In this document: one piece after another, positions 35,869-45,810 of the stretch | Position numbering within the stretch: the first letter of the stretch is position 1 | How the letters are laid out: each line of letters opens with the position of its first letter | From: Ureibacillus composti | Lineage (GTDB): Bacteria; Bacillota; Bacilli; Bacillales_A; Planococcaceae | DNA length: 64,000 nt | NCBI GenBank assembly: GCA_030348875.1 | Contig: JAUCEP010000002.1 | Span: 2,373,001 to 2,437,000 of the forward strand | Reading direction: 5' to 3' | Translations under genes and position numbers: made by a program | Notes under the pieces: generated by a model | Databases searched by the model: none | What the model was told of the DNA's origin: nothing | Seen by the model: the letters and a program-made list of their open reading frames with translations, nothing else

Positions 35869-36702
35869 ATGAATACTAAAAGAGGAAATTATTTAACGAC
35901 AGGTGAATTTGCAAAACTCTGCAAAGTAAATAAACAGACCCTTTTTTATTACGATCAAATCGGACTTTTATCGCCAGTTTTTAAGAATGAAAAAGGCTAT
36001 CGTTATTACTCAATTCGCCAATTTGAATTATTTAATGTCATTGATTTATTAAAGGATCTTGGAATGTCACTCAACGATATTCAACAATATATGCAAAATA
36101 AATCACCAGAGAGTTTTCTATCTTTAATGTATCAAGAAAAAGATTCAATCGTGAAAAAGCGTCAAGAACTCGAAAGAAAAGAAAAGATTATTGAGACAAA
36201 AATAAACTTAATGGAAGAAGCGTCCTATCTCGATTTTCATCAGATTACGCTTGAACAACTACCAGAGGTGAACCTTTATTTAAGTAGAAATATTGAAAAT
36301 ATATCTTCGGAAGCGTTTGTAGAGGTAATTTCAGATTTCATTGATGAATTGTATGTATCCCAACTAGATACAGGTTATCCAATCGGTTCTATAACAAAGC
36401 GAGAACAAATTTTAAAGGGTGAATACACCAACTATAGCTATTTATATATTGAGCAATCCACCCCAAAGACAGGATATCCTTACTTTAAAACGATTGCGGG
36501 CAAATTCTTGATTGGCTACCATATTGGGGATGAGAAAACGATTCACCAAACATATAACCGCCTTTTTTTAGAGATGGAACAGTTAAACTTAGCATTAGGC
36601 GATTATGTTTTGGAAGAATATATTTATGATACGGTTGTAAAAAATCATAAGGAACAATTTGTGACTAAAATTATGATTCATGTTAGTGAAATGAAGGAAT
36701 GA
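35869..36702 (+). CDS. MerR-family regulator (BmrR/BltR type)
   Basis: 277 residues. N-terminal MerR helix-turn-helix (about 9-77, LTTGEFAKLCKVNKQTLFYYDQIGLLSPV, then YRYYSIRQFELFNVIDLLKDLGMSL), a dimer helix (about 85-125) and a C-terminal GyrI-like ligand domain (about 130-275). It would bind cationic hydrophobic drugs and untwist the overlong spacer of the divergent efflux promoter. A terminator follows at 36703-36743. Confidence 0.92.
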   Translation: MNTKRGNYLTTGEFAKLCKVNKQTLFYYDQIGLLSPVFKNEKGYRYYSIRQFELFNVIDLLKDLGMSLNDIQQYMQNKSPESFLSLMYQEKDSIVKKRQELERKEKIIETKINLMEEASYLDFHQITLEQLPEVNLYLSRNIENISSEAFVEVISDFIDELYVSQLDTGYPIGSITKREQILKGEYTNYSYLYIEQSTPKTGYPYFKTIAGKFLIGYHIGDEKTIHQTYNRLFLEMEQLNLALGDYVLEEYIYDTVVKNHKEQFVTKIMIHVSEMKE

Positions 36703-36743
36703 AAAAAAGAGTTGGTTCCACATTGGCGTACCAGCTCTTTTTT
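36703..36743 (+). terminator. Terminator of the MerR gene
   Basis: AAAAAAGAG (36703-36711) pairs with CTCTTTTTT (36735-36743), with TGGT/ACCA inside. Confidence 0.75.
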
Positions 36744-37721
36744 CATATACTTTTTCGGTGTGATCGGGAAGATACTTTCGGCTTATGATTTCCCTATCAA
36801 GCACCTCTTATTTTGATCATACTGCTCTACATTTACGTTATACTTTTTGGCCAAGGTTATCAGTTCTAAATAAATCTCCTTATTTAGCACAATCCCACTC
36901 TCGAGTTGCTCAGCCTTTCTTTCCTTCTCCAATTGACCTGGGAACATGACCCGTTCCGAACCTTTGAATCTCCCCTTAATTTACAGCTGTTAACGGAATT
37001 TTCTTCCCTTATATCTCCCCATAAGCCGCGTCTCGATACGTTAACGGAAGAAATTTCCCTTCTATTAAAAATGACATAAACTAAAAAGAAAATTCTTATG
37101 TAAACCTAATAAAGCACAAGATGGGAACTGCCTAGAATATTGTTAAACTAGCATTATAAAAACCACCCTATGCTCTCCCCTGCCCTATACTTCCCCAAAA
37201 TTCCCCAAATTAATATTTTTATCTATGCTCATTTTCATAGTGCTTTTTTACTTAACGGGGCTTTAAGTCCATACGCATTCCTTGACTAAAAAATATGATA
37301 ATAATGGAGGTGAATTATTTCATAACACGCGAAATTTTTAATTCAAATGAACCTATAATCGTAGTGCTCTGCTACTACTTAATTCAATAGATTTGGAGCA
37401 ACTACGTCTAATTCATCTAATTCTTTTTAAATTGCAATACTGAAAAAAGTGACAGTAAAAAACGTGCCTCCCTACTTCCTGGTGTTCAAGTGGTTTATGT
37501 AAGACCAAGATGATGCAAGTTATTTACCTCATAAAATCAATGGAGCAACATTATGCGTTTTGCATATTACTGAAAACAGAACACCTAAACTGCTTCAAAA
37601 ATAGATTCACTTTCACTTTAGGCCCATCAAATATGTTGCCTTTTAAGCAAAGCCAATAAGATATTGGGATCAAGTTAATCGTTTTATTTACAACTCATAG
37701 TAAATTCTGGGGGGGATATAG
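36744..37721. other. Gene-poor kilobase with palindromes and coding debris
   Basis: No intact gene. Two TAACGGAA...TTCCC palindromes start at 36991 and 37042, exactly 51 bp apart, matching the spacing in the array at 21733-22910. From about 37300 the plus strand shows short coding-like pieces behind an AATGGAGGTGAA site but with repeated stops, probably decayed genes belonging to the broken pair that follows. Confidence 0.5.
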
Positions 37722-38753
37722 GTGATTACAATTGGTATGTTACATTACCGAAAAAATCCGCAAACCGTTTTTAAATCCTATGCATATGCCGCTGCAGCGA
37801 AAATGGAAGGAGTAAATTTTTTGTATTTTACTCCAGGCAATGTAGACCTAGTCAATAAACGAATTAAAGGGTTATTTTATGAGAATGGTGCATGGGTGGA
37901 GCGAGAAACAGGATATCCTGACGTTGTATTTAATGCCGGAGGGACTCTTAACGCTAAACAAGACCTAATAGTGGATGCATTACAAAAAGAGATTCCTTTT
38001 ACTAGTCACCCAATTGGCGATTAAATGAAAGTTTATCAACGAATCAAAAAAGGCAAACGCTTTGCAAATTACTTAATTCCGTCAGAAGATTTCGAAAGAG
38101 TTCAAACGGCCTTTTCATACCTAGACATATACAATGCTATTATCATTAAGCCAAATTCAGGTGCTAAAGGTGAAGGAATCTATTTTATAGAAAAAAAGCA
38201 AGATGATTTTCTACTAATATTTTCAGGAGAAGAAACAGTATTATCGAAAGAACAACTTGAAGATTATTTAGTTAATATTTTACTAGACGAAGCGGATTAT
38301 TTAGTACAGCCATTTATTCAATCGAAAACGAAACAAAGTCAATCTTTTGATATTCGCTTATATGTACAAAAAGATGGTGAAGGTAAATGGCGGTTAACAA
38401 CAGTGTATCCTCGTATTGCTTCTAAGGGGATTGTCGCAAATGTAAGTAGTGGAGGCTACTCAGGAATTATTACTCCTTTTCTAGAGGAACAATTTGATGA
38501 GCACTATTTCGATGTTAAACGTCATTTAGAAGTATTTGCAGTTCAATTTGCAACACATTTTGATAGTCTTTATGATGAACGATTAGATGAACTTGGAATT
38601 GATGTAGGCATTGATAAACATCATAAAATTTGGATTTATGAAGTGAATTGGCGTCCAGGTACACCTGCATTATTCTTTTTAGAAATGGATATTCCGAAAA
38701 CAACCATTCAATATGCTACTTACTTAGCAAAAAAAGCGCTAAAGGAGATATAA
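37722..38753 (+). pseudogene. YheC/YheD-type ATP-grasp protein with in-frame stop
   Basis: Reading through one TAA at 38022-38024 gives a 343-residue protein. The first 100 residues (ITIGMLHYRKNPQTVFKSYAYAAAAKMEGV) and the remaining 242 (PNSGAKGEGIYFIEKK, FDIRLYVQKDGEGKWRLTTVYPRI, WIYEVNWRPGTPALFF) match the YheC/YheD endospore-coat ATP-grasp family. The break SHPIGD-stop-MKVYQRIKKG lies in the middle of one domain, and a single A-to-T change (AAA to TAA) explains it. No ribosome-binding site precedes the ATG at 38025. It is next to a frameshifted Mur ligase, so the pair is probably inactive. Confidence 0.75.
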
Positions 38754-38755
38754 GG

Positions 38756-40143
38756 ATGAAACCGCTTTTACTAGAAGAAATTTTTGATGCGCTCGATTTG
38801 AAAATACCCGAAGAGCAAAAGGGTAACATCATTTCTAATGTAGTTCATGACTCGACCTATGCAACCCATCAAACCTTATATTTTTATATAAGAAAAAAAG
38901 ATCATCCGGATGGGAAAAAACTGAAGCACTACAAAAATCTCTTTATAATCACAGACCGACCATTTACTAATATGGAAGCATTACAACCAGAGCAAATTTT
39001 TATGGTTGAAAATTTAATGGATACATTTTTTAAATTTACTACTTACTATCGAAGCCTCTTTTCGTTGCCTGTCTTTTCAATTACAGGAACATGTGGTAAA
39101 ACGACAACAAAAGAAATGATTAAACATATATTACAATCTTCCTATACTGTTCAAGCAACGATCGGCAATAAAAACAGCAGTTATTTTCACCTTAAATATT
39201 TAGTTGGAATTGATGAAAACACAGATGTAGCTATCATTGAAACTGGGATATCTGAGCCTGGTGAAATGAATGAAGCCTTTTCATATTTTGCTCCAACGAT
39301 CGGTATTATGACAATGATTGATATTGATCATACTGGTGAATTCCTATCTTTTGAGAACTATGTTAATGAAAAGGCAAAGATGATAGAATTACTTCCTCCA
39401 GATGGAACTCTTATTATCAACATTGACGATCCACATATTTCATCCATGCGAATCAATGAATTCAAAGGAAAGTTAATTACTTTTGGGAAAAATAGTAATG
39501 CTTCTTTTCGCATTAAAGAAACAAACTATTCCGAAGATAATATGAAATTCACCTTCGAGCATGATGGTCTAGAATACAAAGGGGTTATTCCAGGCTTAGG
39601 GGAACATAATGTATACAATGCAATTGCAGCAATAATCGCAGCGAATGAAGTAAACATTGATATTGAAACATCTTTACAACAGCTCGCCTCCTTTTCACAT
39701 CTACGGAGCCATTTTCAAATGATAAAAATACCAAACGATATTTCATTATTGACGATACTTGGAAATTTAACGTTCCCTCCTTTCATGTCGGGATAGAATT
39801 ACTTTCAAAAATTGCTGCTCCAAATCAGAGAAAAATTGTTGTGTTGGGAAGACATGGATCGATTGGAGATTATGCAGATGAAGAATATAAAAAAATTGGA
39901 AAAAAACTTGTTGAACAAGGTATTCATAAACTCATTACCAAGGGCTTTATTGTAAAAGATATATCGAGAGCTGCACTTCGAGCTGGGATGAGCAAACGGG
40001 ATGTGCATCATTTTTCGGAAATTAAAGAACTGCAAGCATTTTTATTAGATCTAATACAACCAGGTGATATTGTTTACTTTAAAGCAGTAGAAACAGATGA
40101 ATCCTTTAAAGATATCATCAAGTATTTTAAAAATATAAAATAA
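38756..40143 (+). pseudogene. MurF-like Mur ligase family protein, frameshifted
   Basis: About 462 residues when joined. Frame 1 from 38756 (AAGG upstream) has the Mur ligase ATP motif SITGTCGKTTTKEMI, NKNSSYFHLKYLVGI, IIETGISEPGEM and GLGEHNVYNAIAAI. Near 39745 the text should continue ISLIDDTWKFNVPSFHVGIELL, the MurF-like IDDTYNANP motif, but one base is missing and frame 1 stops at 39796. The rest (KIVVLGRHGSIGDYADEEYKKIGK...IVYFKAVETD) continues in the next frame to 40143. It was originally an amino-acid or peptide ligase working with the adjacent ATP-grasp. Confidence 0.8.
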
Positions 40144-40200
40144 TTGTTTTTGAGGTTTGGATTCTATTTTTATCATTTAATATGGCATAAGTGTTGATTA

Positions 40201-40228
40201 AGGGACCATCTATTGATGGCCTTTTTTT
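40201..40228 (+). terminator. Weak terminator after the Mur ligase remnant
   Basis: AGGGACCATC and GATGGCCTTTTTTT form a short stem (CCATC/GATGG) followed by T7. Confidence 0.55.
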
Positions 40229-40412
40229 CTTCATTATGTTAAAATGATAAAAAAGAATGCCCTAAAATTAAAGCATTCTTCATCAATCCATTGTATCTCT
40301 TTTAAATCATCGTGAGTCACGAAATATGTTGTCAATTTCAATGAAGCTCCATTTTCATTTTTCGACACTGACCAAACCCATATGTAAATGCTTTTGTCTA
40401 CCATTCCGGTCC

Positions 40413-40850
40413 TTAATCACGGTCACTGACTTTTAAAGTGAACGAATGTGGATCTAAATTATTCTTTTCAACAATCTCATAGAAAATAGATTTGACATCT
40501 TCCTGCTCAGTTTCAGTTACTTTTTTATTTGTCAAAATATATTTAACCTGAATATCATCAATTGAACGAACGTCAAGCATCATTCGAAATTCATAATCTT
40601 TTTCGGTTAACCTATTCCCCACCTGTTCAAAAAAACCATTCTCTTCCTGGAGATACTTTGTAATCACATCTGCTTCTTTTACCTTCTTATCATGCAATAC
40701 TTGCAACTCGGGATTGACCATTGGAGCAGATACCTCGATAATTTCTGGGGCTTCTCCTTTTGATTTAGCACTATTCAAAATAAAAACAGCTGAAATAGAT
40801 AAGATGACAATAATCCCAAGACCAACTACAGTGAATTTCCTCTTTTCCAA
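40413..40850 (-). CDS. Membrane-anchored single-module protein (paralogue 2)
   Basis: 145 residues from a TTG (GGAG 8 nt upstream). One N-terminal membrane segment (FTVVGLGIIVILSISAVFIL) is followed by a single module of about 85 residues. It matches the last module of the protein at 16570-17526: LQEENGFFEQVGNRL against LQKEDGFMDQVGREL, and NLDPHSFTLKVSD against NLSAEAFQLKFDV. The function is unknown; it should lie on the outer face of the membrane. Confidence 0.65.
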   Translation of the reverse strand: MEKRKFTVVGLGIIVILSISAVFILNSAKSKGEAPEIIEVSAPMVNPELQVLHDKKVKEADVITKYLQEENGFFEQVGNRLTEKDYEFRMMLDVRSIDDIQVKYILTNKKVTETEQEDVKSIFYEIVEKNNLDPHSFTLKVSDRD

Positions 40851-40950
40851 CTAATAAACTCCTTTTTTAATAGAGTATATGACGACTAAAATGAATTAAG
40901 CCCAAAAAAGAGATTCCATCTAAGATCATTTACATTTATTACAATGACCT

Positions 40951-41420
40951 GAGGCAGGGACAAATCCAAAAAACATCAGTTTTCTCATAAAGAGAAAACT
41001 GATGTTTTTTTTCTGTTAATTCTAATTATGATTCTTATTAAGTATCCAGTAAGAGCGGACTAAGAGGCCAACACGACGTTGGTCATGGGAGCGATGCCAC
41101 AGGACGTGGCGTTTTCGCTCCCCACACAAGCCGCAAAGCCACGTGGTACGTGTCTTTACGACTTGTCTCTGAGGCCGCGCGCGTGCTTGGTCATGGGGGC
41201 AAGACATGCGGACGTGGCGTTTTTGCCCCCGGCTTTGTGTTAGGTCCGCTCACATAAAATTTGTCCTTCTAAACTTTCCGGAAACTGGCGCGGCTTACAG
41301 TGGTAGGCCGCGTTTTTTCGGAGAATGGCTAACACTTATTGCTCTCAAACTATAAAGTATCAATATCTTACTAAAGATAATAGTGGCTTTCCTTAATAAT
41401 TCTACTTATGTCCCAGCCTC
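40951..41420 (+). repeat. Structured dispersed element, copy C (470 bp, with two extra hairpins)
   Basis: Terminal inverted repeats GAGGCAGGGACA (40951-40962) and TGTCCCAGCCTC (41409-41420). A first hairpin AACATCAGTTTTCTC/GAGAAAACTGATGTT has a different sequence but the same shape as in copy B. The long stem is closed by 41053-41060 and 41244-41251, with inner arms CACGT/ACGTG. Two added modules, each starting TTGGTCATGGG and containing GGACGTGGCGTTTT, form GGGAGCGA/TCGCTCCC (41087-41122) and GGGGGCAA/TTGCCCCC (41195-41230). Confidence 0.75.
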
Positions 41421-41511
41421 TTTCACCAAACGAAAAGGTCAACACCAAGCCCATATGATGCCTTACTCAACCACCAGACAAATCTATGCCCTAATTGAAA
41501 CCCTAGTCGCT

Positions 41512-41682
41512 TTACTCATTTGAAGAAGACTCTTGATTCTTTCTATCTTCCTGTTTCCAAGGTGGGTCTGTGCTCATATGGATTTTTTCATTTATTTTGT
41601 AAATCGTAAAGGGGATCACAAAAGCAAGAAAGGTACAGAGAATCGTTAATCCTGAGATCCGTTCAGTAATGATATTCATCAT
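41512..41682 (-). CDS. Small membrane protein, possible germinant-receptor D-like subunit
   Basis: A 56-residue protein starting MMNIITERISGLTILC, found by direct reading. One membrane segment (GLTILCTFLAFVIPFTIYKI) and a polar acidic tail. AGGAGG lies about 9 nt upstream, and it starts 14 bp after the gerC-type gene, so it is the fourth gene of the ger operon. Some Bacillus receptors have small fourth D genes at this place; those usually have two membrane segments, so the match is tentative. Confidence 0.6.
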   Translation of the reverse strand: MMNIITERISGLTILCTFLAFVIPFTIYKINEKIHMSTDPPWKQEDRKNQESSSNE

Positions 41683-41696
41683 TCTACTAAACCTCC

Positions 41697-42866
41697 TTAA
41701 TTATTTGTTGTTCGAATAATGCTTCCTGGTCGGTTAACGGTAGCATTTGCATTGACGTCGATCTGACTTTGTGTAAAATACATTTCCCCTATTTCCCAAT
41801 TAACTTTAATGGATTTCCAAAGCTTTGGATGATGTTGAAATAGGTAACTACCTAAACCTATGGCGTCCGTTTGAAGATCATTTTGCAAAGTTGTTAAAGT
41901 TCCTTTTGCCAATTTTTCAATTTCCTTTTCTAATGCCCGATTAAATTGTTGCAATACTTCCTTATCCAATACATCGTCCGTTCCAAGCTGTTCGGCAATT
42001 GTTCCTTCTACTTCAACATTAACGGTGATGTGTAAATTACTAGGATCATCATTTACAAGAGAAAAGCTATTTTGTATTTTGGTCAGTTCAACCGTCGCTT
42101 TTTCTTGATCGACTTCAATGTTTATGGTTCCCGTATGTTTTTTACCACTCATAAAGCTTAACCCTTTTGCATAATCCCCTTTTAAAGCCCCCACAATTTG
42201 ATCTTTTTGTGCATTATAAATGGCAACACCCTCATAATTAATTACTGTAGGGCTCATCACTTCAAGGAGTGGAAGTGGAAAACTTATATTATCAAGCAAC
42301 TTACTTTGGATATCTCCAATTTTGACAACATTTATTATCTCTAAATTCTTTTTCTGTTCTAATAATTTACTAATGTATTGTGCTGGCACCTTTTCATGTT
42401 CGGGCACGACCGTTAACAATTCACTAGCTTTGCCACTTGTAACTGCAATATTAATCCCTCTTCGCATATCCTTTTCTCGAAGAAACACATCTAGTAATTG
42501 TTCTAATCGTTTTGGTTCTTTCGCTAGCTCTTCAGAAAAAAGGACGAGCAGCAAATGTGTTGGATCTGTAGTTCGACTAGCCTGTTTAAACATCTCACGA
42601 TTTACGTCAAAAATCGTTTCACCACTTGCAGTAAGATTTCTAAATGCAGGACCACTACCGCCACCCCCACTACCTGTAGAAGCAAATTGTTCTGGTACAA
42701 TAAGCTGCTCCGTTAATTCGATTTCGGAATTGCTTTTGCTTTCCTCAGTACGGTCAATCGCCAACCCATAAACAAAAGCTCTTTCTTCAATTTCAACTTT
42801 GTCCCAACAACCAGTAAGTACAAGCAAATAAAATATTAAACTACATATAAGAGTAAATTTATTCAC
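41697..42866 (-). CDS. gerC-type: Germinant receptor C subunit (Ger(x)C lipoprotein)
   Basis: 389 residues. Lipoprotein signal with lipobox LTGC (Cys 20) followed directly by WDKVEIEERAFVYGLAIDR, the Ger(x)C signature. The rest contains the family's three-part spore-outer-membrane-facing fold (TDPTHLLLVLFSEELA, FLREKDMRRGINIAV, LEVMSPTVINYEGVAIYN). A Gly/Ser stretch lies near residue 66. It is required with A and B for germinant response in the spore inner membrane. It overlaps gerB-type by 4 bp (ATGA). Confidence 0.93.
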   Translation of the reverse strand: MNKFTLICSLIFYLLVLTGCWDKVEIEERAFVYGLAIDRTEESKSNSEIELTEQLIVPEQFASTGSGGGGSGPAFRNLTASGETIFDVNREMFKQASRTTDPTHLLLVLFSEELAKEPKRLEQLLDVFLREKDMRRGINIAVTSGKASELLTVVPEHEKVPAQYISKLLEQKKNLEIINVVKIGDIQSKLLDNISFPLPLLEVMSPTVINYEGVAIYNAQKDQIVGALKGDYAKGLSFMSGKKHTGTINIEVDQEKATVELTKIQNSFSLVNDDPSNLHITVNVEVEGTIAEQLGTDDVLDKEVLQQFNRALEKEIEKLAKGTLTTLQNDLQTDAIGLGSYLFQHHPKLWKSIKVNWEIGEMYFTQSQIDVNANATVNRPGSIIRTTNN

Positions 42867-43963
42867 TTTGTTTGTCCGCCTTTAATTTTATAAGCTGACC
42901 ATAGAAGGACAATCACAAGAAGTAAACTTGTTAATTTAGTTAAACTAATATATCTTGCAAGATGAGTCAGCTCTACATAATCCTTTGGGATCATACTTAT
43001 AAAAAAGATCAATGGTGTTAATGTAATGACAAGATTTATCTTTTTAACCTTTTTAAACACCATCATAATCGTCATGACAGCGATATCAAACGCCATTAAG
43101 CAATGGACGAACAGGATAATGGTCCAAGCAAGAAATAAAAACGCATCAAACCGTTCAAAAAAACCACCCGGTATTTCGACAGTTCTAGATAAATCAAATG
43201 TAGGAAAAAATAAATTTGCTGTCGTGCTATTTCCAAATGTTCCAATACAAACAATATAAAGTATTGTATAAAGAATGGTGTTAAACATTACACCTTTAAC
43301 TGCCATTTTAGGTGTGTTTTTAGGATTTTTCACAAGGGCAATATAAAAAAGGATAATGCCAAAACCCGCAAAAGTATTGAGGCTTGAATAGGTAGACTTT
43401 ACGTATCCTTTAAAATCTGTTTGAAACACTGGTAATAAATTCTCGGTTTTAATAAAAGCTAAGGGTAATACTACTATTAATAATAAACCGGCCATCACAA
43501 AAGGTAAAAATAGAGCATTTAATCTAAAAATGCCGGCGCGTGAACCACATACGCCATAAACAACGACTAATAGAAAAGACAAAGAAATAACTTCTAACGG
43601 TGTTTGGTCAAATAAATATTGATGAGCGAGTGCCGATACTTCACGAACTTGCAATGAAGTAATGGCAATATATTGTAAAGTGAATAGAAAAGTTAAAATT
43701 ACAGCAATTGGTTTGGTTACTAAGTCCGAAGCGATGGAAAAGAAGGATTTATTTGGATATAATAAGGTCAATTTTGCAACAACCCATGCCAAAATACATG
43801 CGACGCCTCCCCCCAATAAAATCCCGACCCACCCATCAGCTGCAGTCGTATCTTCTGCAAGTATTCTTGGAAGGGATAGCGTGTATACCCCAAGAATATT
43901 TATCGTCACAGCAATCAAGATATCTCGGTCACTTATATATCCCGCACCCTTCATTGGTTTCAT
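42863..43963 (-). CDS. gerB-type: Germinant receptor B subunit (amino acid permease-like)
   Basis: 366 residues with ten predicted helices, of the GerAB/APC superfamily. The N-terminal ISDRDILIAVTINILGVYTLSLPRILAEDT and the helix text YSSLNTFAGFGIILFYIALVKNP are typical. GerB subunits bind the germinant, mostly amino acids. Its ATG overlaps the stop of gerA-type by one base (TAATG) and its end overlaps gerC-type, so the three are tightly coupled. Confidence 0.93.
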   Translation of the reverse strand: MKPMKGAGYISDRDILIAVTINILGVYTLSLPRILAEDTTAADGWVGILLGGGVACILAWVVAKLTLLYPNKSFFSIASDLVTKPIAVILTFLFTLQYIAITSLQVREVSALAHQYLFDQTPLEVISLSFLLVVVYGVCGSRAGIFRLNALFLPFVMAGLLLIVVLPLAFIKTENLLPVFQTDFKGYVKSTYSSLNTFAGFGIILFYIALVKNPKNTPKMAVKGVMFNTILYTILYIVCIGTFGNSTTANLFFPTFDLSRTVEIPGGFFERFDAFLFLAWTIILFVHCLMAFDIAVMTIMMVFKKVKKINLVITLTPLIFFISMIPKDYVELTHLARYISLTKLTSLLLVIVLLWSAYKIKGGQTK

Positions 43964-45810
43964 TATTTAGATTTGCCTCCATCATTGATTTTGTTAATAT
44001 CTCTTGGTTCTAAATAAGGTGGGCGTTTTTTAAGTGTGATAATTGGGGAACGGATGAGTAAATTTTTTAAATTCCCTAAAAAGTATGGGGCGATTGGTGA
44101 TGAGAATGGTACTCCCATACTTTTTAAATTCACAATATGAATACACAACATGATAAAAACTAGTATTATACCGTAAAGACCCAATATGGATGCAGCACCT
44201 AATAGGCCAAATCTTAATACCCTCAAACCAGTCGCTAAACTATAATTGGGTATAGTAAATGATGCTATGGCTGTAAGTGACGTGATAATGACCATCGCCG
44301 GGCTAACAATACCTGCACTTACTGCAACATCTCCAATAACGATACCTCCTACAATTCCAATGGTTGATCCTATTGCTTTTGGCAATCGAATACCCGCCTC
44401 TTGCAAGATTTCAAATGTGACCGCCATTAATAGCGCTTCGAAAATGGATGGAAATGGTACCCCTTCCCTCGTTGCTGCAATAGAGAATGCTAATTTCGTC
44501 GGAATCATGCCTGGATGATAAGAGGTTAATGCTACATAAATAGCTGGTAGAAAAAGCGAAATAAAAATTGCTAAAAACCTTAATAATCTCAACAGAGTCC
44601 CAATCATCCAGCGTTGACTATAGTCTTCTAGTGATTGTAAAGGTTCACCCAACATGACAGGTGCGATCAGTGCAAAAGGACTTCCATCCACAAGAATTGC
44701 AACTTTTCCTTGTAAAACCGAATAAGTAACATGATCAGGCCGCTCCGTATCAAGTATTTGGGGAATAGGTGATAAAAAACTATCTTCAATCCACTGTTCC
44801 ACAAAACCAGAATCTGGCGCAGCATCGATATCGATTGTTTTTATTCTACGATTCACTTCATTTAATATATCTGGATTCACAATCCCAGCAACAGAACATA
44901 CGACAACCTTTTGTTTCGACCGTCTTCCAACCTCATGAACATCGAAACGCAGATTCGGATCTTTTAGTTCACGTCGGATTAAGGTAATATTTGTATCAAT
45001 ACTTTCTATAAACCCCGTTCTAGGACCACGTACGACCGCCTCAGACTGAGGTTCTTCAATCGAACGAGTCTCATATCCTGTCGTCCCCATCACTAAAGCC
45101 GTATTTACTCCATCTAATAAAAACACTGCGTTTCCAGACAAAATCGCATCGATTACCTCATATAAAGTTTGAACTTTTTTCGTATCAGTGATGGCAATCA
45201 CATGTTGTTCAATCATTTCAAGTAAATTTGGATCACTTTGAGTTACCCCTGATTGACTCGATTTGGGATTATTTTTATTTGTCTCTGATGGATTCGCATT
45301 GGGTTCACTTTGACTTGTCTCTGATGGATTTGTATTGGGTTCACTTTGACTTGTCTCTGATGAATTCGCATTCGTATCATTTTGATATGTCTCTGATTGA
45401 TTCGAATTAGTATGACTTTGACTTGTCTCTGATGGATTCGCATTGGGTTCACTTTGACTTGTCCCTGATGGATTCGCATTGGGTTCACTTTGACTTGTCC
45501 CTGATGGATTCGTATTGGGTTCACTTTGACTTGTCTCTGATTGAACCATTTTTAAGATATTGTCATTTACAAGTTTTTGGTCGGCCAAACCACTTAAATA
45601 AAGAATCGAACATTTATGTTTATTACTAACTGTTATCTCTCGAACGATTAAGTCACTGGGATTTCCCAGTTTATTTTTGATGTTTTCGACATTCTCTTTC
45701 AAAGTTAATCCAATAGGAATGTTAAATTCACTTTCAGATTGTTGGGTGGCACTTTCATATTGTTGATTTGTTGATTTTTTGTATACTCTCGTAAAAAGTG
45801 AACGTCTCAT
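43963..45810 (-). CDS. gerA-type: Germinant receptor A subunit with repeat-bearing insertion
   Basis: 615 residues from the ATG at 45810 (GGAG 7 nt upstream); an ATG at 45855 has no ribosome-binding site. The N-terminal soluble domain is split by a Ser/Asn/Gln/Glu-rich insertion of about eight 12-residue repeats (ETSQSEPNANPS type, DNA 45230-45545). The GerA core follows: ILSGNAVFLLDGVNTALVM, RGPRTGFIESIDTN, then four or five helices with FPSIFEALLMAVTFEILQEAGIRLP and a C-terminal KKRPPYLEPRDINKIN. It acts in the spore inner membrane, probably as channel subunit. Confidence 0.93.
   Translation of the reverse strand: MRRSLFTRVYKKSTNQQYESATQQSESEFNIPIGLTLKENVENIKNKLGNPSDLIVREITVSNKHKCSILYLSGLADQKLVNDNILKMVQSETSQSEPNTNPSGTSQSEPNANPSGTSQSEPNANPSETSQSHTNSNQSETYQNDTNANSSETSQSEPNTNPSETSQSEPNANPSETNKNNPKSSQSGVTQSDPNLLEMIEQHVIAITDTKKVQTLYEVIDAILSGNAVFLLDGVNTALVMGTTGYETRSIEEPQSEAVVRGPRTGFIESIDTNITLIRRELKDPNLRFDVHEVGRRSKQKVVVCSVAGIVNPDILNEVNRRIKTIDIDAAPDSGFVEQWIEDSFLSPIPQILDTERPDHVTYSVLQGKVAILVDGSPFALIAPVMLGEPLQSLEDYSQRWMIGTLLRLLRFLAIFISLFLPAIYVALTSYHPGMIPTKLAFSIAATREGVPFPSIFEALLMAVTFEILQEAGIRLPKAIGSTIGIVGGIVIGDVAVSAGIVSPAMVIITSLTAIASFTIPNYSLATGLRVLRFGLLGAASILGLYGIILVFIMLCIHIVNLKSMGVPFSSPIAPYFLGNLKNLLIRSPIITLKKRPPYLEPRDINKINDGGKSK
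45230..45545 (-). repeat. 36-bp tandem repeats within the gerA-type gene
   Basis: About eight 36-bp units encode ETSQSEPNANPS and variants (GTSQSEPN, ETSQSHTNSNQS, ETYQNDTNANSS). They stay in frame and keep the 12-residue length. Confidence 0.85.

Noticed and set aside
45228..45629. Plus-strand and alternate-frame open frames with repeated DSHWVHFDLSLM or MRIHQRQVKV
   Set aside because: They are shadows of the in-frame 36-bp repeats of the gerA-type gene, without ribosome-binding sites.
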